NCBI GenBank assembly: GCA_002373535.1
Contig: DFKL01000052.1
Location: 610 to 10,754 of the forward strand
Direction of reading: 5' to 3'
Source of the DNA: Prevotellaceae bacterium UBA3646
Lineage (GTDB): Bacteria > Bacteroidota > Bacteroidia > Bacteroidales > Bacteroidaceae
Length of the DNA: 10,145 bases
Shown: piece by piece, positions 1 through 6,085 of the stretch
How the letters are laid out: each line of letters opens with the position of its first letter
How positions within the stretch are numbered: position 1 is the stretch's first letter
Made by a program: the position numbers and the translations under genes
The notes under the pieces: generated by a model
Seen by the model: the letters and a program-made list of their open reading frames with translations, nothing else
What the model was told of the DNA's origin: nothing
Databases searched by the model: none

Positions 1-1260
1 CAGGCAGTATTCAGTATGTTCCAGCATATCGGTGCGCCTGCAACGCCTGTGGTAAAACGCGGCGACATAGTGAAGGTCGGGACTTTGCTGGGTGAGGCCG
101 GCGGGTTCGTGAGTGCTCCGGTATACTCGTCGGTAAGCGGTAAGGTTTCCAAAGTGGATGTCGCCCTTGATGCAAGTGATACCCGCCGTATGGCTGTGTA
201 TGTGGATGTAGAGGGTGACGAGTGGGAGGAATCAATCGACCGCTCGACAGACCTGGTCAAGTTGAGCGACCGTCCCGACCTGGATGGCAAGACAATTGTC
301 GAGAAGGTAAAAAATGCCGGTATAGTAGGTATGGGCGGTGCTACGTTTCCCTGTCACGTAAAACTGTCTCCGCCTCCCGGACAGAAGGCAGAGTGTGTTA
401 TAATCAATGCGGTTGAATGTGAGCCTTACCTGACTGCTGACCACAGCCTGATGCTGGAACATGGGGCAGAAATACTGGTCGGCGTGAAGCTGATTATGAA
501 AGCGGTAGACGTCAATAAGGGCTATATCGGCATAGAGAACAACAAACAGGATGCCATAAGCCTGATGACAAAGCTGGCTGCGGAATATCCCGATATCGAG
601 ATTGTTCCGCTGAAGGTGAAATATCCTCAGGGTGGTGAGAAACAGCTGATCGATGCCGTGACAGGACGTCAGGTTCCTGCTCCTCCTGCCATTCCAATAA
701 ATGTGGGTGCCGTGGTTCAGAATGTCGGTACGGCGTTTGCCATATACGAAGCCGTGATGAAGAACAAGCCTCTGATAAGCCGTGTAATCACCGTTACGGG
801 AAAGAGTGTAAAGAAACCAAGCAACCTGTTGGCCCGCCTGGGTACCCCGTTCAGTCAGCTGATAGAGGAGTGCGGTGGCCTTCCTGCGGATACGGGCAAG
901 GTGATTGCCGGTGGTCCTATGATGGGCAAGGCCTTGATATCGCTTGACATTCCAATGACAAAAGGCTCGTCAGGGCTTTTGGTAATGAATGAAAAGGAGG
1001 CGCGTCGACAAATGGCTGAGCCTTGTATACGTTGTGCCAAGTGTGTGGGTGCATGTCCTATGGGTCTGGAGCCTTACCTGCTGGCTAACCTGTCGTCGCA
1101 GCATATCTGGGAGCGTGCCGAAGCTGAGGATATCACTTCGTGCATAGAGTGTGGCTCATGTGCCTTTACCTGTCCGTCACACCGTCCTCTGCTGGATAAC
1201 ATCCGTCTGGGCAAGACTACGGTAATGGGTATTATCCGAAGCCGTGCCGCGGCCAAGTAA
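1..1260 (+). CDS. rnfC: RnfC, Fe-S/flavin subunit of the Rnf complex (5' end outside window)
   Basis: This is the peripheral, cytosolic-face subunit of the Rnf complex. In the family it exchanges electrons with NAD(H) through FMN and passes them to Fe-S clusters. The reading frame is open from base 1 and the residues before the first in-window ATG (position 16), QAVFS, already match the family, so the true start is upstream and perhaps 30 residues are missing. Visible parts, numbered from the window edge: a lipoyl-like N-terminal segment (about 15-60, GDIVKVGTLLGEAGG), the Gly-rich nucleotide/FMN-binding region with GMGGATFP (from 110), NAVECEPYLTADH, and two C-terminal CxxCxxCxxxCP motifs for [4Fe-4S] clusters (Cys codons at 1024, 1033, 1042, 1054 and 1141, 1150, 1159, 1171). 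All eight cluster cysteines are present. A 37-bp AT-rich gap separates it from rnfD. Confidence 0.96.
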   Translation, partial: QAVFSMFQHIGAPATPVVKRGDIVKVGTLLGEAGGFVSAPVYSSVSGKVSKVDVALDASDTRRMAVYVDVEGDEWEESIDRSTDLVKLSDRPDLDGKTIVEKVKNAGIVGMGGATFPCHVKLSPPPGQKAECVIINAVECEPYLTADHSLMLEHGAEILVGVKLIMKAVDVNKGYIGIENNKQDAISLMTKLAAEYPDIEIVPLKVKYPQGGEKQLIDAVTGRQVPAPPAIPINVGAVVQNVGTAFAIYEAVMKNKPLISRVITVTGKSVKKPSNLLARLGTPFSQLIEECGGLPADTGKVIAGGPMMGKALISLDIPMTKGSSGLLVMNEKEARRQMAEPCIRCAKCVGACPMGLEPYLLANLSSQHIWERAEAEDITSCIECGSCAFTCPSHRPLLDNIRLGKTTVMGIIRSRAAAK

Positions 1261-1297
1261 ACTGAATAATTAATTTATAATATTTCATATCTATATT

Positions 1298-2305
1298 ATG
1301 AATAGACTGATAGTTTCCCTTTCACCGCATGTACATTCCGGCGACAGCGTCCAGAGGAATATGTATGGTGTATGTATTGCGCTGGCTCCTGCGTTGATTG
1401 CCAGTCTGTACTTCTTTGGTCTGGGAGCTGCCGTGGTCTTGCTAACCAGTGTCGTCAGCTGCGTCCTGTTTGAGTGGGCCATAACACGATTCATATTGCG
1501 CCGTGACAAGGTTACGGTTTTGGACGGCAGTGCCATTCTTACCGGCATACTGCTAGGTTTCAACCTTCCGAGTACGTTGCCTATATGGATCATCGTAATC
1601 GGTGCGCTGGTTGCCATCGGTATCGGTAAAATGACATTTGGCGGACTTGGACAGAATCCGTTTAACCCTGCACTGGTAGGACGTGTGTTCCTGTTGATTT
1701 CCTTTCCTGCCCAGATGACTACATGGCCCAAGAGCGGAACGGTGGAGTATACATTGTCCAACGTCGATGCACAAACCGGTGCTACGCCGTTGAGTATAAT
1801 GCAGCGTGCCATATCAGAGGGTAAACCTGAGATATTGGACGAACTGCCTGACAGCATGGACATGCTTGTAGGTATGACCGGCGGTTCCATGGGTGAGGTA
1901 AGTGCCATACTGCTGCTGGCCGGCTGTGCTTATATGCTTGTTCGCAAAATCATTACATGGCATATTCCTGTAAGTATCCTGGGTACTGTGTCTGTGCTGA
2001 GTGCGCTGCTGCACCTGGCTAATCCCGTGTATGCCTCGCCTGTAGCAGTGATATGCAGCGGCGGCCTGATCCTGGGTGCATGTTTTATGGCGACAGACTA
2101 TGTTACGAGTCCAATGGTTGCGAAAGGACAGGTGATATATGGTATTGCCATCGGTGTCCTGACAGTGGTGATTAGAAACTGGGGCTCTTATCCCGAGGGT
2201 ATGAGCTTTGCCATTCTGATCATGAATGCCTTTACTCCGTTGATTAATACGTATTGTAAACCAAAGCGCTTTGGTGAGAAACCAAGAAAGGAGGTTGCAA
2301 AATGA
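1298..2305 (+). CDS. rnfD: RnfD, membrane flavoprotein subunit of the Rnf complex
   Basis: RnfD is a 335-residue polytopic membrane subunit that carries a covalently bound FMN in the Rnf complex. The sequence is dominated by hydrophobic segments, with several predicted helices between residues 25 and 110 and more between about 200 and 320. It contains DAQTGAT, an exact match to the ApbE flavin-transferase motif Dxx(S/T)GAT, which places the flavin-carrying threonine at residue 163 (codon 1784-1786). The start MNRLIVSLSPHVHSG is the typical family N-terminus. No Shine-Dalgarno precedes it, only AT-rich sequence. Its stop overlaps the rnfG start as ATGA (2302-2305), so the two are probably translationally coupled. 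The length is normal for the family. No apbE gene is in the window; one must be elsewhere if flavinylation occurs. Confidence 0.96.
   Translation: MNRLIVSLSPHVHSGDSVQRNMYGVCIALAPALIASLYFFGLGAAVVLLTSVVSCVLFEWAITRFILRRDKVTVLDGSAILTGILLGFNLPSTLPIWIIVIGALVAIGIGKMTFGGLGQNPFNPALVGRVFLLISFPAQMTTWPKSGTVEYTLSNVDAQTGATPLSIMQRAISEGKPEILDELPDSMDMLVGMTGGSMGEVSAILLLAGCAYMLVRKIITWHIPVSILGTVSVLSALLHLANPVYASPVAVICSGGLILGACFMATDYVTSPMVAKGQVIYGIAIGVLTVVIRNWGSYPEGMSFAILIMNAFTPLINTYCKPKRFGEKPRKEVAK
2284..2295 (+). promoter_or_regulatory. Strong Shine-Dalgarno for rnfG inside the rnfD 3' end
   Basis: AAGAAAGGAGGT contains the full anti-16S complement AAGGAGG (2288-2294), 7 nt before the rnfG ATG. It lies in the last codons of rnfD, where it encodes Arg-Lys-Glu-Val. 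Most other starts in this window have no such site. Confidence 0.85.
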
Positions 2306-2928
2306 AGAAATTGGAATCTACATGGTATAATATGGCCGTGGTGCTGACGCTGATTGCGATTGTCGCCGGTGCAGCCCTGGCTTATGTGAATAGTCTGACG
2401 GAGGGCCCGATAAAAGCTATTGCGAAGGCTAACGAGGCTGCTGCCATAAAGGCGGTCTTGTGTGCGGACGACGTAAGTGTGAAGGATACCAAGACAATAG
2501 GAGAGGGGGACGCCGCTGCTACCGTATATCTTACTGACAAGGGTGCTGCAGTAAAGACGAGCGACCCTGGCAACAGGAGTTTCGGCGGTGGCCTTGTTAT
2601 TATGGTTGGCCTGGATAATGAGTTTCATGTCCTGGGATATTCAATATTGACGAGTAACGAGACTCCCGGTCTGGGAGCGAAGGCCGGCGAATGGTTCCAG
2701 AAGGACGGGAAGGGCAGTATCATCGGCAAGACTGCCGGCGGCCTCATGGTAAGCAAGGATGGCGGCGAGATCGATGCTATCACTGCCAGTACCATAACCA
2801 GCCGTGCTTTCCTGAATGCAGTGAACAATGCCCAGGCTGCATTTATGGCTGTCAAGGGTCAGTCGGACATGACTGGAGCGACGTCACTGAATGATAAAAA
2901 TGTAAGAAAGGAGGTCTGTGATGAATAG
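2302..2928 (+). CDS. rnfG: RnfG, FMN-binding subunit of the Rnf complex
   Basis: RnfG is a 208-residue subunit with one N-terminal membrane anchor (about residues 11-30, MAVVLTLIAIVAGAALAYV) followed by an extracytoplasmic FMN-binding domain. In the family the FMN is attached to a threonine through a phosphoester bond made by ApbE. The motif here is DAITAST, a variant of Dxx(S/T)GAT, placing the modified threonine at residue 164 (codon 2791-2793). TPGLGAKAGEW, upstream of it, is the conserved glycine loop of the FMN-binding domain. The start overlaps the rnfD stop by 4 nt and has a strong Shine-Dalgarno; its own 3' end overlaps rnfE. In the complex it moves electrons between the membrane flavin of RnfD and the membrane Fe-S site of RnfA/E. 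Confidence 0.95.
   Translation: MKKLESTWYNMAVVLTLIAIVAGAALAYVNSLTEGPIKAIAKANEAAAIKAVLCADDVSVKDTKTIGEGDAAATVYLTDKGAAVKTSDPGNRSFGGGLVIMVGLDNEFHVLGYSILTSNETPGLGAKAGEWFQKDGKGSIIGKTAGGLMVSKDGGEIDAITASTITSRAFLNAVNNAQAAFMAVKGQSDMTGATSLNDKNVRKEVCDE
2904..2915 (+). promoter_or_regulatory. Strong Shine-Dalgarno for rnfE inside the rnfG 3' end
   Basis: AAGAAAGGAGGT is repeated exactly as before rnfG. The AAGGAGG core (2908-2914) is 6 nt from the ATG at 2921 but only 3 nt from the GTG at 2918, which decides the rnfE start in favour of the ATG. It again encodes Arg-Lys-Glu-Val near the end of the upstream protein. Confidence 0.85.
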
Positions 2929-3502
2929 TATCAGGGTTTTGTGGAATGGTGTCATCAAGGAGAATCCCACGTTTGTCTTGCTGCTGGGTATGTGTCCGAC
3001 ACTGGGTACGACCAGCAGTGCGTTGAACGGAATGAGCATGGGGCTTGCCACAATGGCTGTACTGGTATTCTCTAATCTGATCATTTCGTTGATCAAGAAT
3101 CTGATTCCGGATATGGTGCGTATACCTTCATTTATTGTGGTAATCGCATCTCTTGTAACAATACTGCAGATGCTGATCAAGGCTTTTGCTCCGGATATTG
3201 ACAAGTCCCTGGGGTTGTTTATTCCCCTGATCGTGGTGAACTGCATCATTTTGGGACGTGCCGAGGCATTTGCTGCAAAGAACGGTCCCGTATCGTCTGT
3301 AATGGATGGTATAGGCATGGGACTTGGCTTTACGCTGGGTCTGACGTTGCTGGGAGCAACTCGTGAGTTGTTGGGTACAGGCAAGATCTTCTCGTTTGGC
3401 GTGTTTCCCGAGAACTACGGGGCTCTGGTGTTTGTCCTTGCTCCGGGTGCTTTTATCTGTCTGGGATACCTGATTGCAATTATTAACAAGATAAAGGGAT
3501 AG
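2921..3502 (+). CDS. rnfE: RnfE, membrane subunit of the Rnf complex
   Basis: RnfE is a 193-residue polytopic membrane protein of the RnfA/RnfE (NqrD/NqrE) family. It forms an inverted pair with RnfA in the core of the complex. It shows the family cysteines, Cys25 in LLLGMCPTLG and Cys108 in VVNCIILG. In related structures these, with the matching pair from RnfA, hold a membrane-embedded [2Fe-2S] cluster. The GRAEAFAAKNG segment after the second cysteine is typical of this half of the pair. I chose the ATG at 2921 rather than the in-frame GTG at 2918 because of Shine-Dalgarno spacing. The first 8 nt overlap the end of rnfG, and 5 nt separate its stop from the rnfA start. Confidence 0.95.
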   Translation: MNSIRVLWNGVIKENPTFVLLLGMCPTLGTTSSALNGMSMGLATMAVLVFSNLIISLIKNLIPDMVRIPSFIVVIASLVTILQMLIKAFAPDIDKSLGLFIPLIVVNCIILGRAEAFAAKNGPVSSVMDGIGMGLGFTLGLTLLGATRELLGTGKIFSFGVFPENYGALVFVLAPGAFICLGYLIAIINKIKG

Positions 3503-3507
3503 GAATT

Positions 3508-4128
3508 ATGGCTTATATATTGATTTTCATTACAGCGATATTTGTCAACAACATCGTGCTGTCACAGTTCCTGGGTATATGTCCTTTCCTGGGAGTAAGC
3601 AAAAAGGTCGACACGGCTCTGGGTATGGGGGCAGCCGTTGCCTTTGTACTCACGTTGGCTACGATTGTCACTTATCTGATTCAAGTATATGTACTGGAAA
3701 CGTTACATCTGGAATATCTGCAGACTATTGCCTTCATCCTGGTTATTGCTGCATTGGTGCAGATGGTTGAGATCGTGCTGAAGAAGGTTTCTCCTGCCTT
3801 GTATCAGGCTTTGGGTGTCTTCTTGCCCCTGATCACTACCAACTGCTGTATCCTGGGCGTTGCGATCCTTGTAGCACAGGGGACGTATAATTCCCAAGGA
3901 CTGGAGCCTAACCTGCTGACTGGTGTCGTATATGCGATAAGTACTGCTTTGGGCTTTGCCTTGGCTCTGGTCATCTTTGCCGGTATCCGCGAACACTTGA
4001 GTATGTCAAATATTCCGCGTGGTATGCAGGGGATGGCTATTGCACTGGTGACCGCAGGCCTTCTGGCTATGGCGTTTATGGGCTTCAGCGGTGTGGACAG
4101 TGGTCTTGCGAAGGCGCTGGGACTGTAG
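3508..4128 (+). CDS. rnfA: RnfA, membrane subunit of the Rnf complex
   Basis: RnfA is a 206-residue polytopic membrane protein and the partner of RnfE. The N-terminus MAYILIFITAIFVNNIVLSQFLGICPFLG is highly typical (the first helix ends near Cys25). The second conserved site is TTNCCILG with Cys113 and Cys114. Cys25 and Cys113 are the expected ligands of the shared [2Fe-2S] cluster in the middle of the membrane. Six hydrophobic segments are visible along the sequence, as expected. It is the last gene of the rnf operon in this order, followed by 24 nt and then an intrinsic terminator. Length is normal for the family. Confidence 0.96.
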   Translation: MAYILIFITAIFVNNIVLSQFLGICPFLGVSKKVDTALGMGAAVAFVLTLATIVTYLIQVYVLETLHLEYLQTIAFILVIAALVQMVEIVLKKVSPALYQALGVFLPLITTNCCILGVAILVAQGTYNSQGLEPNLLTGVVYAISTALGFALALVIFAGIREHLSMSNIPRGMQGMAIALVTAGLLAMAFMGFSGVDSGLAKALGL

Positions 4129-4152
4129 TCTGACATCTAAAACATAACATAT

Positions 4153-4193
4153 ACTCCTGTGTAATGTCGAAAGACCAAACACAGGAGTTTTTT
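4153..4193 (+). terminator. Intrinsic terminator of the rnf operon
   Basis: A perfect 9-bp stem, ACTCCTGTG (4153-4161) with CACAGGAGT (4180-4188), runs directly into six T (4188-4193). The 18-nt loop holds a small inner hairpin, GTC-GAAA-GAC (4166-4175), with a GNRA tetraloop. It starts 24 nt after the rnfA stop. The rest of this 144-bp convergent gap shows no other convincing signal. On the minus strand the same stem is followed by AT-rich sequence without a clean T run, so it may also help stop the opposing operon. Confidence 0.88.
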
Positions 4194-4272
4194 CTGCCAT
4201 ATTGCCAGGCGACATAGTCAGTACTGTGGAGCAAACAATCCTAAAGTGCCGGCAACAGGTTTTGTGACAAGT

Positions 4273-4824
4273 TCAAACTTTTTCGTATTTATACCCAATC
4301 CTGTGTAGTTGTATGGCTGCTCCGATTGAGTACATCGCACGGCATGAACGTGAAAATGCGTAGAATGCCATGGGGCTTTGGGGTTCTATCTGCTCGTGCC
4401 GGATGAAGGATATGGTTTCCTGTGCAAGCGTCTGTATTAACGACGTGGTTTTTATTGCCTCTGGAGCGGACAGTGGCAAGCATAGTATTTCCTGCATGAT
4501 GTGATCGTCCATGTCGTCAAATCCTTTGCTGCCGTAGTATGACTCGTATGGCTTGTACCTTGCCGATGTCCAGTCTTTGTCCCATAACGTCGCTACAGCC
4601 ATTCCAAGATAGGATGCCCATGCTACTGAGACAGTAGGATAGTCTGCTATCTGTCGGACGGCGTCTGCTACGTAAGCGGGCTCTATGTCGTGCCAATACT
4701 GACTGATATCCTCACTCTCGAGAAGTTTGCCCTGAAGTTCACCTCGGGTGGTGCTTATCTTGAGAAGATGTTGGCGTAGTTTCTCTTCGTATTGGTCGAG
4801 GTATTCCACGATAACCGGTTCCAT
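4273..4824 (-). CDS. Unrecognised 183-residue cytosolic protein
   Basis: I do not recognise a family. The protein starts MEPVIVEYLDQYEEKLRQHL, has no signal peptide or clear membrane segment, and looks mostly helical. It opens with a charged amphipathic helix (about 5-35) and later has a moderately hydrophobic stretch YPTVSVAWASYLGMAVATLWD. Two aromatic and acidic stretches, YESYYGSKGFDDMDDHIMQEIL and FIRHEQIEPQSPMAFYAFSR, are the most distinctive parts. Only two cysteines are present. Its start is 32 nt downstream of the C_GCAxxG_C_C gene stop, so it is probably the last gene of the dnaX operon. The ORF is intact, with codon use like its neighbours, so I treat it as a real gene. Its role is unknown. 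Confidence 0.75.
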   Translation of the reverse strand: MEPVIVEYLDQYEEKLRQHLLKISTTRGELQGKLLESEDISQYWHDIEPAYVADAVRQIADYPTVSVAWASYLGMAVATLWDKDWTSARYKPYESYYGSKGFDDMDDHIMQEILCLPLSAPEAIKTTSLIQTLAQETISFIRHEQIEPQSPMAFYAFSRSCRAMYSIGAAIQLHRIGYKYEKV

Positions 4825-4856
4825 AGGTATTGTCTCGGATGTCGACTGTCGTTGGG

Positions 4857-5339
4857 CTATGTCTGTTGCCTGTTGGTAAGATAGTCTGCCAGTATACGTG
4901 CTGCAGATTCGACTTTACGTACACATGGACGTGTCTTGTAGTACGCTGCATTACGGGCATCGGGGACGTGGTCCTTGTTGACAACCTGGCATTTGTTCAT
5001 TGCAAGAAGTTCGGCGCAGATGATGCTTCCGTTCTGTTCCTTGAACTCGTTGAGCAACTGCTGCACCGTCTTGTAGCATCCTGCCTTGCCTGCTGTGTCC
5101 GTACCTTGTATCTGTCCGTCCTGCAAGCCTGCCACCATGACCATTCCTGATACTGCTCCGCACATCATACGCATACGTCCGACACCTCCTCCAAATCCTG
5201 CACTGATACGTAGTGCCATGTCCTGGTCAAGATGATAGTATGGGGCAAATGCTGCCACTACGGCCTGACTGCAATTGTATCCCTGCATGAAATTTAGGAC
5301 TGCCTGACGTACGCAGGCCTCAGCTTCGTTAGAAGTCAT
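4857..5339 (-). CDS. C_GCAxxG_C_C family protein (putative redox-active Cys protein)
   Basis: A 160-residue Cys-rich protein of the C_GCAxxG_C_C family. Members are predicted redox or metal-binding proteins whose exact reaction is not established. Visible family marks: FMQGYNCSQAVVAAFAPYY (Cys23), the glycine-rich GFGGGVGRMRMMCGAVSGMVM (Cys60 in CGAVSG), and further cysteines at 88, 108, 117 and 139. I prefer the ATG at 5339 (MTSNEAEACVRQAV), which gives the usual family N-terminus and an 11-nt overlap with the upstream gene. An ATG at 5366 is possible but would add nine residues and deepen the overlap to 38 nt. It sits between a small Cys-rich gene and an unrecognised gene in the dnaX-queF operon. 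No signal peptide or membrane segment is visible. Confidence 0.85.
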   Translation of the reverse strand: MTSNEAEACVRQAVLNFMQGYNCSQAVVAAFAPYYHLDQDMALRISAGFGGGVGRMRMMCGAVSGMVMVAGLQDGQIQGTDTAGKAGCYKTVQQLLNEFKEQNGSIICAELLAMNKCQVVNKDHVPDARNAAYYKTRPCVRKVESAARILADYLTNRQQT

Positions 5340-5583
5340 GACCGAGTGCCGTGTAGTTGCTGCCATGCCGACGGTAGAGTCCGCTACGCTCTATTGCAGC
5401 CGCCCGCTCATCTTGTGTCCAGGTGTTCCATAGCACTGTGCATTGCGGGTAAGCTGCGCCTGTGATTTTCTCCTTGTCGGATACACTGATGCTGCTGAAC
5501 CACTTGTTGTGCTCAATGTCTTTTACCTCGCTCTTGCACGGGTGCGGACAACTGCCGCACCGATGGTTGTTGATACATGCCAT
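5329..5583 (-). CDS. Small Cys-rich protein, 84 residues, unrecognised
   Basis: I do not recognise a family. The N-terminus carries four closely spaced cysteines (Cys3, Cys9, Cys12, Cys16; C-x5-C-x2-C-x3-C, MACINNHRCGSCPHPC), which suggests a bound metal, either Zn or Fe-S. A fifth cysteine is at 48, in AAYPQCTVLWNTWT. The rest is polar with several aromatic residues, and there is no signal peptide or membrane segment. It starts 30 nt after the queF stop, and its last 11 nt overlap the start of the C_GCAxxG_C_C gene, so the two are probably translationally coupled and may act together. The tight packing and intact frame support a real gene. The metal and function are inference only. Confidence 0.75.
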   Translation of the reverse strand: MACINNHRCGSCPHPCKSEVKDIEHNKWFSSISVSDKEKITGAAYPQCTVLWNTWTQDERAAAIERSGLYRRHGSNYTALGHDF

Positions 5584-5613
5584 AATATTGTGGTTTATGT
5601 TTGATATTTGTCG

Positions 5614-6069
5614 TCACTCGTGTGTTGCCAGCCGCTGTTCTGCAAGACGCTCATACTTGGTTCCGGGCTTGCCGTAGTTGGCATACGGCCAGATACTGAT
5701 ACCGCCTCGTGGCGTAAAGATTCCGGTCACCTCGATGTAACGCGGATCCATCAGCCTGATAAGGTCTTTCATGATTACATTGACGCAATCTTCGTGAAAG
5801 TCTCCGTGGTTACGGAACGAGAACAGGTACAGTTTGAGACTCTTGCTTTCTACCATGCGACGGTCTGGGATGTAGCTGATGCGTATTTCTGCAAAATCAG
5901 GTTGTCCAGTGATTGGACATAGGCTGGTAAACTCGGGACAATTGAACCGTACCCAGTAATCGTTTTCGGGATGACGATTCTGAAATGATTCGAGTACTTC
6001 GGGTGCATAGTCTTGACTATACTGTGTCTTTTGACCTAACTGGTGCAGGCCTTCATCTTTTCTGTCCAT
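5614..6069 (-). CDS. queF: QueF, NADPH-dependent preQ0 reductase
   Basis: QueF reduces the nitrile 7-cyano-7-deazaguanine (preQ0) to the amine preQ1 with NADPH in queuosine tRNA biosynthesis, in the cytosol. At 151 residues this is the short, single T-fold form like the Bacillus enzyme. The catalytic cysteine is Cys51 in [13 protein letters not shown], with the matching general acid Asp58 seven residues on, the same spacing as in the Bacillus protein. The QueF signature ESKSLK is at 74-79, followed by [15 protein letters not shown] with Glu93. All key residues are intact. It lies 16 nt after dnaX and 30 nt before the small Cys-rich gene. No other queuosine gene is in the window, so the pathway genes appear scattered. 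Confidence 0.96.
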   Translation of the reverse strand: MDRKDEGLHQLGQKTQYSQDYAPEVLESFQNRHPENDYWVRFNCPEFTSLCPITGQPDFAEIRISYIPDRRMVESKSLKLYLFSFRNHGDFHEDCVNVIMKDLIRLMDPRYIEVTGIFTPRGGISIWPYANYGKPGTKYERLAEQRLATHE

Positions 6070-6085
6070 AGTGTAATTTTGGAGG

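Noticed and set aside
1291..1908. A 205-residue open frame antisense to rnfD
   Set aside because: It lies wholly opposite a well-conserved Rnf gene, matches no family I know, and is explained by the codon pattern of a membrane protein gene.
2918..2920. GTG start for rnfE
   Set aside because: It is only 3 nt from the Shine-Dalgarno, while the adjacent ATG at 2921 has a normal 6-nt spacing.
2884..3384. A 166-residue open frame antisense to rnfE, and a 146-residue one at 2188-2628
   Set aside because: Both are shadows of rnf genes, with no family motifs and no promoter or terminator of their own.
4194..4272. Terminator for the minus-strand operon in the rnfA-side gap, around the palindrome TGCCGGCA (4247-4254)
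   Set aside because: The palindrome is short, offers no usable loop and is not followed by a T tract on the minus strand.
5340..5366. Longer start for the C_GCAxxG_C_C protein
   Set aside because: It adds nine residues not typical of the family and enlarges the overlap with the upstream gene to 38 nt. It cannot be fully excluded.
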